Part shown: piece by piece, positions 15,945 through 25,733 of the stretch
Layout of the letters: every line of letters begins with the position of its first letter
How positions within the stretch are numbered: position 1 is the first letter of the stretch
Source of the DNA: Seongchinamella sediminis
GTDB taxonomy: Bacteria; Pseudomonadota; Gammaproteobacteria; Pseudomonadales; Halieaceae
Assembly: GCF_003457605.1 (NCBI RefSeq)
Contig: NZ_QRAN01000002.1
Span: forward strand, 124,388-188,387
DNA: 64,000 bases
Direction of reading: 5' to 3'
Made by a program: the position numbers and the translations under genes
The notes under the pieces: generated by a model
Database searches by the model: none
What the model was told of the DNA's origin: nothing
What the model saw: only the letters and a program-made list of their open reading frames with translations

Positions 15945-17533
15945 TGGCACTACTCGAAGTCAACAACCTGCAGGTCAGCTTCGTGACCCGCATGGGCACC
16001 AACAAGGCGGTGGACGGCATTTCCTTCTCGGTGGAAACCGGCAAGATCACCGCCATCATCGGCGAATCCGGCTCCGGCAAGTCGGTGGCCTGCTACTCCA
16101 TGCTGGGGCTGGTGCCGCAGCCGCCGGGACGCATCGACGGCGGCGAGGCCCTGTTCGAGGGCCGCGACCTGCTGCAGATGAGCGAGGCCCAGCTGCGGGA
16201 AATTCGCGGCCGCGATGTCGCCATGATCTTCCAGGACCCCATGACCTGCCTCAACCCCTTCATGACCATCGGCAAGCAGCTGATGGAACCGCTGCTCTAC
16301 CACAAGAATGTCAGCAAGGAGCAGGCAAAAAGCCGTGCCCTGGAATTGCTGGAAGAGGTCGGCATCCGTGACCCGGAAAGCACCTTTGACAACTTCCCCC
16401 ACCAGTTCTCTGGCGGCATGCGCCAGCGGGTGATGATCGCCATGGCGCTGATCAACGAGCCCAAGCTGCTGATTGCCGACGAACCCACCACGGCCCTGGA
16501 TGTGACCATCCAGGCGCAAATCCTCAAGCTGATCGCCGAGTTGCAGACCAGGCGGGACATCGGGGTGATTTTCATCTCCCACGACCTGGCGGTGGTGGCC
16601 GACATCGCCGACCAGATTATCGTCATGCAGCAGGGCAAGGTGGTGGAAGGCGGCGACAGCCAGCATATCTTCCACAATGCCGAGCACCCCTATACCCAGA
16701 AGCTGCTGGCCGCGATTCCCGCCGGCAGCAAAACGCCGATGGACGGCGAGGCGCAACCGCTGATAGAGGTACGCAATCTGTGCACCTGGTTCTCGCAGGG
16801 CAAGCACAAGGAGCCGGTAAAGGCCGTCAACGATGTCAGTTTCGACATCAACCGCGGCGAAGTGCTGGGACTGGTGGGCGAATCCGGTTCGGGCAAGTCG
16901 ACCATCGGCCGTTCCATTCTGCGGCTGGTGCCGGTGACCTCGGGTGCCGTCACCTTCGACGGCACCGACGTCACCCGACTGGAGAGCGGCGACCTGAAGA
17001 ACTTCCGCAGCCGCATGCAGATGATTTTCCAGGACCCCTTCGCCTCGCTCAACCCGCGCATGACCGTGTTCGACACCCTGGCTGAACCGCTGCTGCTGCA
17101 CGGCATCGAGAATCGCAAGAGCGTGGCCAGCGGTGTGCTCAAGCTGATGGACGATGTCGGCCTGGCGCGCAACTTTGTGCGCAAGTATCCCCACGAGTTT
17201 TCCGGCGGCCAGCGCCAGCGTATCGCCATAGGCCGGGCCCTGGCCACCAATCCGGAATTCGTGGTCGCCGATGAACCGGTCTCCGCGCTGGACGTCACCA
17301 TCCAGGCGCAGATACTGGACCTGATGCAGGAGCTGGGCCGGGAGTATGGCCTGACCATGCTGTTCGTCTCTCACGACCTGGCGGTGGTGCGCCACCTGGC
17401 GGATCGCATACTGGTACTGTACAAGGGCGAGGTGGTGGAGCAGGGCACCGGCGACGACCTGTTCGAGCGCCCGCAGCAGGACTACACCCGCCAGCTGCTG
17501 CAATCCATTCCCGGGCGGGCGCTGATCGACTGA
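15944..17533 (+). CDS. Fused OppD-OppF ABC ATPase
   Basis: A 529-residue protein carrying two complete peptide-importer ATPase domains in one chain (YejF/GsiA-like). The first domain has GESGSGKS at residues 40-47 and signature 'FSGGMRQRVMIAMAL'; the second has GESGSGKS at about 312-319 and signature 'FSGGQRQRIAIGRAL'. Walker B regions 'LLIADEPTTALDVT' and 'FVVADEPVSALDVT' are intact, so both sites look active. GGAGG lies 10 nt before the ATG. It powers uptake through OppBC. Confidence 0.93.
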   Translation: MALLEVNNLQVSFVTRMGTNKAVDGISFSVETGKITAIIGESGSGKSVACYSMLGLVPQPPGRIDGGEALFEGRDLLQMSEAQLREIRGRDVAMIFQDPMTCLNPFMTIGKQLMEPLLYHKNVSKEQAKSRALELLEEVGIRDPESTFDNFPHQFSGGMRQRVMIAMALINEPKLLIADEPTTALDVTIQAQILKLIAELQTRRDIGVIFISHDLAVVADIADQIIVMQQGKVVEGGDSQHIFHNAEHPYTQKLLAAIPAGSKTPMDGEAQPLIEVRNLCTWFSQGKHKEPVKAVNDVSFDINRGEVLGLVGESGSGKSTIGRSILRLVPVTSGAVTFDGTDVTRLESGDLKNFRSRMQMIFQDPFASLNPRMTVFDTLAEPLLLHGIENRKSVASGVLKLMDDVGLARNFVRKYPHEFSGGQRQRIAIGRALATNPEFVVADEPVSALDVTIQAQILDLMQELGREYGLTMLFVSHDLAVVRHLADRILVLYKGEVVEQGTGDDLFERPQQDYTRQLLQSIPGRALID

Positions 17534-17548
17534 CAAGGAACCCGAATC

Positions 17549-18403
17549 ATGGACCTGCAGGGCAAGCACATCGTTGTCACCGGCGCTACCGCCGGTATTG
17601 GCCGCAGCAGCGCGCTGGCGCTGGCACAGGCGGGGGCAGACCTCACCCTGCTAAGCCGCAACCCGGAAAAATCGCGGGCACTGGCCGCGGAGCTGGTCGC
17701 CGCCGGCGGCAGCGAGCCCACCCTCATTACCATGGATATGGCCCGGCTGGACAGCGTGCGGGAAGCCGCCGCAGCCACCCTGGCGCTGGACAAGCCCATC
17801 GACATACTCCTCAACAACGCCGGTGTGGTGAATACCGGGCGCCGGGAAACCGTCGATGGTTTCGAGGAAACCCTGGCGGTCAATCACTTCGCCCCCTTCC
17901 TGCTGACCGGCCTGTTGCTGCCCGCCCTGCAGCAGGCGCCAGCGGCGCGTATCATCAACGTCGCCTCCGATGCCCACACCTTCGTCAGGGGCATGGGCTT
18001 CGAGGACATGCAGGCACAACAGAGCTACAAGACCTTTCGCGAATACGGGCGCTCCAAGCTGGCCAACATCCTGTTTACCCGCAGCCTCGCCGAACGCCTG
18101 CAGGACCAGTCCATTACCGTCAACTGCCTGCATCCCGGCGCGGTCGCCACTTCACTGGGTTCGCAGAATGAGGGTATGCTGGCACGCATCCTGCCCAAAC
18201 TGCTGAAACCCTTCTTCCGCAGCCCGGACCGGGGCGCCGAAACCTCCGTCTACCTGTGCCAGAGTGACGAGGTCGCCGCTGTCAGCGGTGCCTACTTCGC
18301 CAACTGCAAACAGGCCCGGCCCAAGCCCTGGGCCAGGGATGATGAGGCCGCCCGCAAACTGTGGCAGATCAGTGAACACTGCACGGGCTTCAGGTATCCC
18401 TGA
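17549..18403 (+). CDS. SDR-family oxidoreductase (retinol-dehydrogenase-like)
   Basis: A 284-residue classical SDR resembling RDH/WWOX-type members. The cofactor motif is 'VTGATAGIGRS' near residue 12, with 'NNAGV', and the catalytic Tyr166-x3-Lys170 in 'YGRSKLAN'. AAGGAA precedes the ATG, 16 nt after the opp ATPase, so it may be co-transcribed. The C-terminus has a short extension. The substrate is unknown; relatives act on hydrophobic alcohols or ketones. Confidence 0.85.
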   Translation: MDLQGKHIVVTGATAGIGRSSALALAQAGADLTLLSRNPEKSRALAAELVAAGGSEPTLITMDMARLDSVREAAAATLALDKPIDILLNNAGVVNTGRRETVDGFEETLAVNHFAPFLLTGLLLPALQQAPAARIINVASDAHTFVRGMGFEDMQAQQSYKTFREYGRSKLANILFTRSLAERLQDQSITVNCLHPGAVATSLGSQNEGMLARILPKLLKPFFRSPDRGAETSVYLCQSDEVAAVSGAYFANCKQARPKPWARDDEAARKLWQISEHCTGFRYP

Positions 18404-18426
18404 CTCAATGGCAAGCCGGCACCTGC

Positions 18427-19236
18427 GTGGACATTGATCACCAGGCAGTGGCGGCGATTCTGCGCGAAGCGGCAGCGCGCGAGATCCTGCCTCTGTGGCA
18501 GAACCTGCACCAACACCAGATCGAGGAAAAACAACCGGGCGACCTGGTCACTGTCGCTGACCGCGCCTGCGAGGCTGTTATCAGTCGCGAGTTGCTGGCG
18601 CTGCTGCCCGGTTCACTGGTGGTGGGCGAGGAGGCGGCGCACCAGGACCCCACGGCGATGCTGGCGCTGGACTCTGTGCGCCCGGTGTGGGTGATCGACC
18701 CGCTGGACGGCACCGGTAATTTTGCCGCTGGCGAAGGCCCGATAGCGGTCATGGTCTGCCTGGTGCGGGAACGCCAGACCCTCGCCGCCTGGATCCTGGA
18801 CCCGGTGGAAGACACGCTGCTGGAGGCCGAGCGCGGCGCCGGCGCCCTGCTGGACGGAGCGCGGGTGACCATCGGCGATTTTCACGGCCCGACCGGGAAC
18901 ATCTGCGGCGCGCTGTCGACCCGATACCTGCCAACGGCGCTTCGCGGGGCGGCGTTGCGGGGCGAACAACAGCTGGGAGCAACAACGGCCAGCGGCTGCG
19001 CCGGCTACGATTACCGGGCACTCGCCCGGGGCGATTACCAGTTCGTGTTTTACTACCGGACCCTGGTCTGGGACCATGCCCCCGGCGTGCTGATCGCTGA
19101 GGAAGCCGGCGCCCATAGCGGGCGCTACAACGGTTCCGACTACCGGCCCGTGGCGGAGGGCACAGGCCTGATCGCCGCGGCGGATCGCGATACCTGGCGG
19201 ACCGTGAGGGACCTGCTGGTGCCGGCAGCGCGCTGA
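18427..19236 (+). CDS. Inositol-monophosphatase-family phosphatase
   Basis: A 269-residue member of the Mg2+-dependent IMPase/FBPase superfamily. The metal-binding signatures are 'GEEAAHQD' (about residue 72), 'WVIDPLDGTGNF' (about 92-103) and 'WDHAPG' (about 216). It starts with GTG and has no strong Shine-Dalgarno; it lies 23 nt after the SDR stop. Members hydrolyse inositol phosphates, PAP or related sugar phosphates; this one cannot be assigned further. Confidence 0.82.
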   Translation: MDIDHQAVAAILREAAAREILPLWQNLHQHQIEEKQPGDLVTVADRACEAVISRELLALLPGSLVVGEEAAHQDPTAMLALDSVRPVWVIDPLDGTGNFAAGEGPIAVMVCLVRERQTLAAWILDPVEDTLLEAERGAGALLDGARVTIGDFHGPTGNICGALSTRYLPTALRGAALRGEQQLGATTASGCAGYDYRALARGDYQFVFYYRTLVWDHAPGVLIAEEAGAHSGRYNGSDYRPVAEGTGLIAAADRDTWRTVRDLLVPAAR

Positions 19237-19339
19237 ATGCGGCGGCGACCGGAGCCGCCGAGGGCGGATTGCGACGGCTGAGCGGAAGCCATAAGCTGTC
19301 GCCAGGAATCTGGTCAGTACATCGGCGGGTGAGGGCTAA

Positions 19340-20914
19340 ATGTTACTGGATGCGATTATCATCGGCGGCGGCCACAACGGCCTGGTTTGCGCCAGCTACC
19401 TGGCCCGGGCCGGGAAAAAGGTCCGCATCCTGGAGCGCGCCGCTGTCGTCGGCGGCGCCGCCATTACCGAGGAGTTCCATCCCGACTTTCGCAACTCCGT
19501 GGCCTCCTACACGGTCAGCCTGCTCAACCCGAAGGTCATCCGCGACCTGGATTTGCACCGTCACGGCCTGAAGATCGTGGAGCGCCGGGTCAACAACCTG
19601 TGGCCCAATGACAACGGCGATTTTCTCGCCTTCCCCGTGGGCAGTGAGGCACTCAAGGCCGAGATCGCCCGCTACTCCCCGGCCGACGCCGAGGCCCTGC
19701 AACGCTACAGCCGGGACACCGGCATGGTCGCCGACCTTATCCGTGATTACCTGCTGAAAACCCCGCCCAACGCCGGCGGCGGCATCCGCGACCTGGTCAA
19801 AATGGCCGGCTTCGGTAACCGCCTGCGCAAACTGCCGCTGGCAGACCAGCGCATCGTCATGGATATTTTCAGCAAGAGCGTGGCGGACTTCCTGGCCCTG
19901 TATTTCGATAACGAGTTCGTCATGGGCGCTTTCGCCTTCGACGGGCTGGTGGGCAACTATGCCGACACCCACACGCCGGGATCAGCCTATGTGTTAATGC
20001 ATCACGCCTTCGGCGAGGTCAACGGCAAGCAGGGGCTCTGGGGTCATGCCATCGGCGGCATGGGCGCCATTACCCAGGCCATGGCGGCGGCCGCCAGGGA
20101 ACGGGGCGTGCAAATCGAGGTCAACCGCGAGGTAGAGCAGGTGCTGGTGGAAAACCGGCGGGCGGTGGGGGTAAGGCTGGCGAACGGCGAGACCGTGCGT
20201 GCCAGAGTCGTGGTGTCCAACCTCAATCCCTCGCTGCTGTACGGCCGCCTGGTAGACCCCGCCGAGCTGTCCGCGGAGTTTTCCCGCCGCATTGGCCAGT
20301 ACCGCAACGGCTCCGGCACCTTCCGCATGAACGTGGCACTCAATGCCCTGCCGCAGTTCACCTGCCTGCAGCAACAGGAGCGGGCCAGCGCTGATCACCT
20401 CACCGGCGGCATCGTCATCGGCCCCACCATGGCCTACCTGGACCGGGCCTATCGCGATGCCCGCGAGCACGGCTGGTCCTCCGCGCCACTGGTGGAAATG
20501 CTGATCCCCTCGCTGCTGGACGACAGCCTGGCGCCCCCGGGCCAGCATGTCGCCAGCCTGTTTTGCCAGCAGTTCGACCCCGACCTGGACTGGGACCAGC
20601 ACCGGGATGCGGCGGCCGAGTGCATCCTCGACCAGGTGGAAAAGTATGCCCCGGGCTTCAGGCAGAGCGTGGTCGGCCGGCAGGTGCTCAGCCCCCTGGA
20701 CCTGGAGCGCAAGTTTGGCCTCACCCGCGGCGACATCATGCACGGAGTGCTCTCTCTCGACCAGATGTTCAGCGCCCGGCCGATGCTGGGCCACGGCGAC
20801 TACCGCGCTCCGATCAGCGGCCTGTACATGTGCGGGGCAGGCACCCATCCCGGCGGCGGTGTGACCGGGGCACCGGGCCACAACGCGGCCCGGGAGATAC
20901 TGCGCGACATATGA
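19340..20914 (+). CDS. PYROXD2/CrtI-like FAD-dependent oxidoreductase
   Basis: A 524-residue flavoprotein of the phytoene-desaturase/amine-oxidase-like group, closest by eye to PYROXD2-type proteins. The N-terminal FAD motif is 'IIGGGHNGLVCASYLARAGK', followed by 'VGGAAITEEFHPDF'. The C-terminal cofactor motif is 'GLYMCGAGTHPGGGVTGAPG'. GAGGG precedes the ATG. The reaction is unknown: carotenoid-type desaturation and housekeeping redox roles are both possible, and no crtB or crtE lies nearby. It is convergent with the DMT transporter gene. Confidence 0.82.
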   Translation: MLLDAIIIGGGHNGLVCASYLARAGKKVRILERAAVVGGAAITEEFHPDFRNSVASYTVSLLNPKVIRDLDLHRHGLKIVERRVNNLWPNDNGDFLAFPVGSEALKAEIARYSPADAEALQRYSRDTGMVADLIRDYLLKTPPNAGGGIRDLVKMAGFGNRLRKLPLADQRIVMDIFSKSVADFLALYFDNEFVMGAFAFDGLVGNYADTHTPGSAYVLMHHAFGEVNGKQGLWGHAIGGMGAITQAMAAAARERGVQIEVNREVEQVLVENRRAVGVRLANGETVRARVVVSNLNPSLLYGRLVDPAELSAEFSRRIGQYRNGSGTFRMNVALNALPQFTCLQQQERASADHLTGGIVIGPTMAYLDRAYRDAREHGWSSAPLVEMLIPSLLDDSLAPPGQHVASLFCQQFDPDLDWDQHRDAAAECILDQVEKYAPGFRQSVVGRQVLSPLDLERKFGLTRGDIMHGVLSLDQMFSARPMLGHGDYRAPISGLYMCGAGTHPGGGVTGAPGHNAAREILRDI

Positions 20915-20946
20915 ACCCGCCGCGGGCTGCAGGCAAGGGACCGGAT

Positions 20947-21867
20947 TCAGCCGTAAGCCCTGGCCTTGAGGCGCCGGGCCTCGAGATACAGGCCGGCGGC
21001 GTTACCGGCCACAATCAGTGCCGAGCCCGCCAGCAGGGACAGGGACACGGTTTCACCGTATATCAGCCAGGCCAGCAACATGATCAACGGCAGCCGCAGG
21101 TAGTCCAGGGGCATGACGACCGCCGCGTCAGCCAGCGACAGGGCGCGACTCAGGCAGTAATGCGCACCCAGCGCCGTGGTCGCGGCGGCCAGCAGCCAGA
21201 TCCAGTTGACCGAATCCGGCAGATGCAGCGCAGTCACTATCGGCACCAGCGAGAAGCAGGCCTGCATCCCGGTCATGTAGAACAGGATCACCAGGAAAAC
21301 CTGCGGGTTATCCGGCAATAGCTGGGTGAGGCGGCGGGTAGAGATCGCACTGAGGCCAAAACCCACGGCACCCGCCAGCAGAATCAGGCTGGCGGGATTG
21401 ATGGCGGCAGAACCCGGCCGCAGGATGAACAACACCCCCACCAGGCCCAGCACCAGCGAGATCCAGCGCCCGCGACTCAGGGGCTCACCCATAAACAGGG
21501 CCGCCAGCAGCGCCGCCCACAGGGGCGTGGTGAATTCGATGGCGAAGACTTCCGCCAGAGGCAGTGCGGCAATCGCGATCAACCAGGCGCACTGGGCAAA
21601 AAAGTGGCTGCTGTTGCGCATGAAATGCCAGCCCAGTATCCGCCGTGGCATGCGCACCACGCCGAGCCCGCCGCTTCTGAGCAGCAGGGTAACGACAATC
21701 AGCCAGCCCAGCAGGCTGCGCCAGAACAGTATCTCCAGGGTGCCGAGGCTGGCTGTGAGCTCCCTGCTGGCAATCGCCAGCAGGCAGAAACAGGCCAGCG
21801 CCAGCATCATCCACAACACCGCCAACCCGGTGTTGTGGCCGGACTCAGGCCGGCTCAAGCCGGTCAC
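20947..21867 (-). CDS. DMT-superfamily (EamA) transporter
   Basis: A 306-residue inner-membrane protein with about ten hydrophobic segments in two EamA repeats. The end of the first repeat is 'ALPLAEVFAIEFTTPLWAA' and of the second 'SLADAAVVMPLDYLRLPLI'. The GTG start overlaps the ggt stop (GTGA, 21864-21867), so the two are translated from one message. EamA proteins usually export small metabolites such as amino acids. With gamma-glutamyltransferase upstream, export or recovery of an amino acid or glutathione-derived product is plausible inference. Confidence 0.85.
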   Translation of the reverse strand: MTGLSRPESGHNTGLAVLWMMLALACFCLLAIASRELTASLGTLEILFWRSLLGWLIVVTLLLRSGGLGVVRMPRRILGWHFMRNSSHFFAQCAWLIAIAALPLAEVFAIEFTTPLWAALLAALFMGEPLSRGRWISLVLGLVGVLFILRPGSAAINPASLILLAGAVGFGLSAISTRRLTQLLPDNPQVFLVILFYMTGMQACFSLVPIVTALHLPDSVNWIWLLAAATTALGAHYCLSRALSLADAAVVMPLDYLRLPLIMLLAWLIYGETVSLSLLAGSALIVAGNAAGLYLEARRLKARAYG

Positions 21868-23672
21868 CAGGCAACAACAGTACCGTCCTTGCGCATTTCA
21901 GTAGCGCCGGCGTAACTGCCTTTTTCCCGGTCGACCATAATCGCCTGGTAGCCGCCAAAGCGCACGCCGCGCGAATCAATCTCGACCTTGTGGCCCATGG
22001 CCCGCAGCCGCTCTACCGTGCCGGCGGGGACCCCCGGCTCCAGGTACAGGGTACCCAGCGGGTCGCCGTTGACGCCGGTGGGCTGGCGACCGCCGTCGTG
22101 GAGGAAGCGGGCGGCGTCGCCCGCTTCCTGCACATTCATGCCGTAGTCGAGCATATTGACCAGCACCTGCACGTGACCCTGGGGCTGCATGCCGCCGCCC
22201 ATCAGCCCGAAGCTCATCAGCGGTTCACCGTCTTTCATCAGGAAGGCGGGAATGATGGTGTGGAAGGGCCGCTTGCCCGGCTGGTAAGCGTTGGGGTGCT
22301 CCGGGTCCAGGGAAAACAGCTCGCCGCGGTCCTGGAACATGAAGCCGGTGCCGTCCGCCACCATGCCGGAACCCATGCCGCGGTAATTTGACTGGATCAG
22401 CGACACCATCATGCCGCTCTCATCGGCCACCGTCAGGTAGGTGGTATCGCCCTCCCCCTCCAGCGCCGGCTCGCCGGGACCGAAGGTCGGCGAGGCCGCC
22501 GATGGATTGATCTCGGCGAAGCGCTGGCGGCCGTACCCATCGGACAACAGGCCGCTCAGGGGCAGGTCGGCGAAGGCCGGGTCGGCGTAGTAGCGCGCCA
22601 CATCCTCGAAGGCCAGGCGCTTGGCTTCCACCATGTAATGAAACACCTCGGCGGAGGCCCGCGGCCATTGGCCGAGATCGACATTCTTGAGAATGGAGAG
22701 CATTTGCAGGGCGGCATAACCCTGGCCGTTGGGGGGCAGCTCGTAGAGGTCGTAGCCCCGGTAATTCACGCTGCCCGGCACGACCCACTCGCCCCGGTGC
22801 TCACTGAAGTCGCGGTAGGCCAGGCCACCCTCCATGGTTTCGAAGTAATCCGCCATGCGCCGGGCGAGACTGCCCTTGTAAAAGGCGTCACGGCCCTCCA
22901 GGGCGATGGTTTCCAGGGTGTCGGCCAGGTCCCTGTTGGTGAGCAGCTCTCCGGGGGCCGCCGCCCTGCCACCCGGGAACCAGGTGTTGCGGATATTGTC
23001 CAGGTGCGGGCTGTCGGCAAAGCGCTTGCTGAAAAACGCCCAGCTGCGATCGAAGTAGTAAGCGATCACCGGACTGACCGGAAAGCCCTCGCGGGCGTAG
23101 TCGATGGTGGGCGCCAGTATCTGGCTCATGGGCAGTTTGCCGAAGCGTTCGTGGAGCGCGAACCAGCCGTCCACGGTGCCCGGTACCGTCACCGGCAGGG
23201 GACCGTGGGAGGGAATGCCCCGGGCATCCGCGGGCAGCTCTCCCCGTTCTTTGAGCGCGTCGATCCGGGCCTGGAGCTGGGCCAGGCTCTGCCCCCCGGG
23301 TGAGCGGCCGGAGCCGTTGTAGCCATAGAGCTGCCGGGTTTGCGGATCCCAGACAATCACAAAGATGTCACCGCCAATACCGTTGCCCGTGGGCTCCATC
23401 AGGCCCAGGGCGGCGTTGGCGGCAATGGCCGCGTCCACCGCGCTGCCACCCTGCTTGAGGATGTCCAGCGCCACCTGGGAAGCCAGGGGCTGCGCCGTCG
23501 CCGCCATGCCCCTGCTGCCGTAGACCGGGCTGCGGGACCAGATCTCCCCGACCGGGCGCCCGCCGGCCCCGAGTTCAGCGGGCACGCGGGACACCTCCGG
23601 CTGCGAGGCACAGGCCTGTAGCAGGGACAGGGTAACAACGGCAAACAGGACTTTGCATGTAGATAATCTCAT
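21864..23672 (-). CDS. ggt: Gamma-glutamyltransferase (lipoprotein)
   Basis: A 602-residue GGT precursor. The self-cleavage nucleophile is Thr410 ('EGDTTYLTVADESG'), which becomes the first residue of the small subunit. The substrate-binding stretch 'PAFLMKDGEPLMSFGLMGGG' and the large-subunit motif 'GNGIGGDIFVIVWD' are present. The signal 'VLFAVVTLSLLQAC' carries a lipobox-like site, suggesting membrane anchoring in the periplasm. A GTG nine bases upstream (23681) is an alternative start; ATG 23672 is preferred. It hydrolyses or transfers gamma-glutamyl groups from glutathione. It forms an operon with the DMT gene. Confidence 0.92.
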   Translation of the reverse strand: MRLSTCKVLFAVVTLSLLQACASQPEVSRVPAELGAGGRPVGEIWSRSPVYGSRGMAATAQPLASQVALDILKQGGSAVDAAIAANAALGLMEPTGNGIGGDIFVIVWDPQTRQLYGYNGSGRSPGGQSLAQLQARIDALKERGELPADARGIPSHGPLPVTVPGTVDGWFALHERFGKLPMSQILAPTIDYAREGFPVSPVIAYYFDRSWAFFSKRFADSPHLDNIRNTWFPGGRAAAPGELLTNRDLADTLETIALEGRDAFYKGSLARRMADYFETMEGGLAYRDFSEHRGEWVVPGSVNYRGYDLYELPPNGQGYAALQMLSILKNVDLGQWPRASAEVFHYMVEAKRLAFEDVARYYADPAFADLPLSGLLSDGYGRQRFAEINPSAASPTFGPGEPALEGEGDTTYLTVADESGMMVSLIQSNYRGMGSGMVADGTGFMFQDRGELFSLDPEHPNAYQPGKRPFHTIIPAFLMKDGEPLMSFGLMGGGMQPQGHVQVLVNMLDYGMNVQEAGDAARFLHDGGRQPTGVNGDPLGTLYLEPGVPAGTVERLRAMGHKVEIDSRGVRFGGYQAIMVDREKGSYAGATEMRKDGTVVAW

Positions 23673-24040
23673 TGCTCTCACGAATGGCTATTGATTCAGG
23701 GACAAGCATATCCCAGATTGTAAGCGCCCGGGGCGCGACTTACACTGTGGACCCGCTTTGCCAGGATATCCACCAGTGCACGCCCTCGTTGCGGGTTTCT
23801 CCCCAGCCGGTCACTGGTCCTGGCAATCGACGGGCTGATCGCCGCCATACTGCAAGCCATTGCGCATCATTGCTGTGGCAAATGCTAGCTCGAGGGGGTG
23901 CTTCCCGTGTTGACCGGGAATCCAACAATTTCTGGCCCTAGCGACCATTGCGAGCGGCGCCGGGCCCGCAAACACTAGGGCCTGGTCACACTTGTTGAGT
24001 TGGCCCCGGACCAACATCGCGAACCGAACACGGAGATGAA
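23673..24040. other. 368-nt intergenic region between divergent ggt and acyl-CoA ligase genes
   Basis: No convincing small gene, tRNA or terminator is visible. An imperfect hairpin with GTAAG/CTTAC outer arms occupies 23720-23743. GGAGATGAA at the right end serves as the ribosome-binding site of the acyl-CoA ligase gene. Two divergent promoters must lie here, but I cannot place them confidently. Confidence 0.6.
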
Positions 24041-25621
24041 ATGAGCAGCGACGCACTGTACCAACCGACCCTGATGCCACACCTGCTGGTGGAGGGGCTT
24101 AACCGCTATGACGACCGGCCCTGCCTGTACCTCGGTGACAAGGTGGCCAGTTACTGCGAGGTGAGGGAACTGACCAGCCGCCTGCTGCAGGCCCTGGGCG
24201 CCAGGGGCATTGGCAAGGGCAGCAGAGTGGCGATCATTTCCGCCAACCGGCCGGAGGTACTGGCCAATACCGCTGCCATGCAGCTCGCGGGTTGCATCGG
24301 CACACCGCTGCACCCGCTGGGCTCGATCGACGATCATGCCTATGTGCTGGAGGCCGCGGAAATCGACACCCTGGTATTCGATGCACCGGTATTCGCCGAG
24401 GTGGCCACCGCACTCAGGCAACGGGTCCCGGGACTGAAGAACCTGCTGGGCTTTGGCCCCAATGAGGTGGGGGACGACTACCTGGCGCTGGCGCAGGGCT
24501 TCAGTCCCCAGCCGCTGGTAGCGCCGGACATAGACGCCGAGGACATTGCCTCGGTGAACTTTACCGGCGGCACCACCGGTAAACCCAAGGGCGTGATGAG
24601 CCCCCACCGGGTCAGCGCCTACATGACCCAGATCCAGCTGGCGGAATGGGAATTCCCCGACGAGCTGCGCATGCTCATGGCCACGCCGCTGTCCCACGCG
24701 GCGGCAGCATTTTTCATTCCCGTGTTACAGCGCGGCGGCGCCTTTTACATCATGCAGGGATTCAATCCGGACGGTTTCTTCGACATGGTGCGCGACCACA
24801 GGATCACCTGCACCATGCTGGTGCCGGTGATGCTGTATTTCCTGCTGGACTCACCCCGCGCCACGGACGGCAGCATGGACAGCATGGAAACCATTTTTTA
24901 CGGCGCCTCGCCCATGAGTCCCGCCCGCCTGCGCGAGGGCATTGAAAAGTGGGGCCAGATTTTCTACCAGTTTTTCGGCCAGTCCGAGTGCCCGATGGTC
25001 ATCGCCAATATGCGCAAGGCCGACCACGACCTGGCGAAGCCCGCGCGGCTGGCCTCCTGCGGACGCCCCACGCCGTGGATCCACATGGCGCTGCTGGACG
25101 AGCACTGCCAGCCGGTGGCGGCTGGAGAAGCCGGCGAAGTCTGCGTGCGCGGGCCGCTGGTCATGAAGGGCTACAAGGACATGCCGGAGCAGACTGCCGA
25201 GGCCTTCGCGGGCGGCTGGCTGCACACCGGCGATGTCGGCAGGCTGGACGAGGACGGCTTCCTCTACATCGTCGACCGCACCAAGGACATGATCGTCACC
25301 GGCGGCTTTAACGTGTTCCCGCGCGAGGTCGAGGATGTCCTGGCCGGTCACGATGACGTCGCCCAGGTGGTAGTGGTCGGCGTACCGGATGAGCAGTGGG
25401 GAGAGGCGGTCAAGGCCGTCATCGTACCCAGGCCCGGGATTGCGGCCGGCGACGGCCTCGCCGCTGAACTGCAGGCTCTGGTGAAAGACAGGAAAGGTTC
25501 GGTGCAGTCGCCCAAGTCGGTAGACTTCGTCGACGCCATACCGCTGACCCCGGTGGGCAAGCCCGACAAGAAAGCGGTAAAAGCCTGGTACTGGGAGGGC
25601 AGCGAGCGCGGCGTGGGCTGA
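24041..25621 (+). CDS. Acyl-CoA synthetase (AMP-forming ligase)
   Basis: A 526-residue ANL-superfamily enzyme that activates a carboxylic acid to its acyl-CoA through an acyl-adenylate. The P-loop-like motif 'FTGGTTGKPKG' begins near residue 174, with A5-like 'QFFGQSECPM', A7 'WLHTGDVGRLDEDGFLYIVD' and A8 'DMIVTGGFNVFPREVEDVL'. The C-terminal catalytic Lys is in 'TPVGKPDKKAVK'. The chain specificity (fatty, aromatic or sterol side-chain acid) cannot be read. Its neighbours are an MBL hydrolase and an FMO, suggesting a small lipid or terpenoid catabolic group. Confidence 0.9.
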   Translation: MSSDALYQPTLMPHLLVEGLNRYDDRPCLYLGDKVASYCEVRELTSRLLQALGARGIGKGSRVAIISANRPEVLANTAAMQLAGCIGTPLHPLGSIDDHAYVLEAAEIDTLVFDAPVFAEVATALRQRVPGLKNLLGFGPNEVGDDYLALAQGFSPQPLVAPDIDAEDIASVNFTGGTTGKPKGVMSPHRVSAYMTQIQLAEWEFPDELRMLMATPLSHAAAAFFIPVLQRGGAFYIMQGFNPDGFFDMVRDHRITCTMLVPVMLYFLLDSPRATDGSMDSMETIFYGASPMSPARLREGIEKWGQIFYQFFGQSECPMVIANMRKADHDLAKPARLASCGRPTPWIHMALLDEHCQPVAAGEAGEVCVRGPLVMKGYKDMPEQTAEAFAGGWLHTGDVGRLDEDGFLYIVDRTKDMIVTGGFNVFPREVEDVLAGHDDVAQVVVVGVPDEQWGEAVKAVIVPRPGIAAGDGLAAELQALVKDRKGSVQSPKSVDFVDAIPLTPVGKPDKKAVKAWYWEGSERGVG

Positions 25622-25733
25622 TGCCGGGCCGCGCCGGCGGCACCCGCTACCGGTAGCGGTGCCGAATTGCAAGTCTGGACAGCCGGCGCCCGGCAGCCGA
25701 ACATAGCCCTCCCCCTGCAATTCCGGACTGACC

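Noticed and set aside
23672-23941. Possible 89-codon gene in the ggt/acyl-CoA ligase spacer
   Set aside because: No ribosome-binding site, no recognisable motif, and it begins over the ggt start codon.
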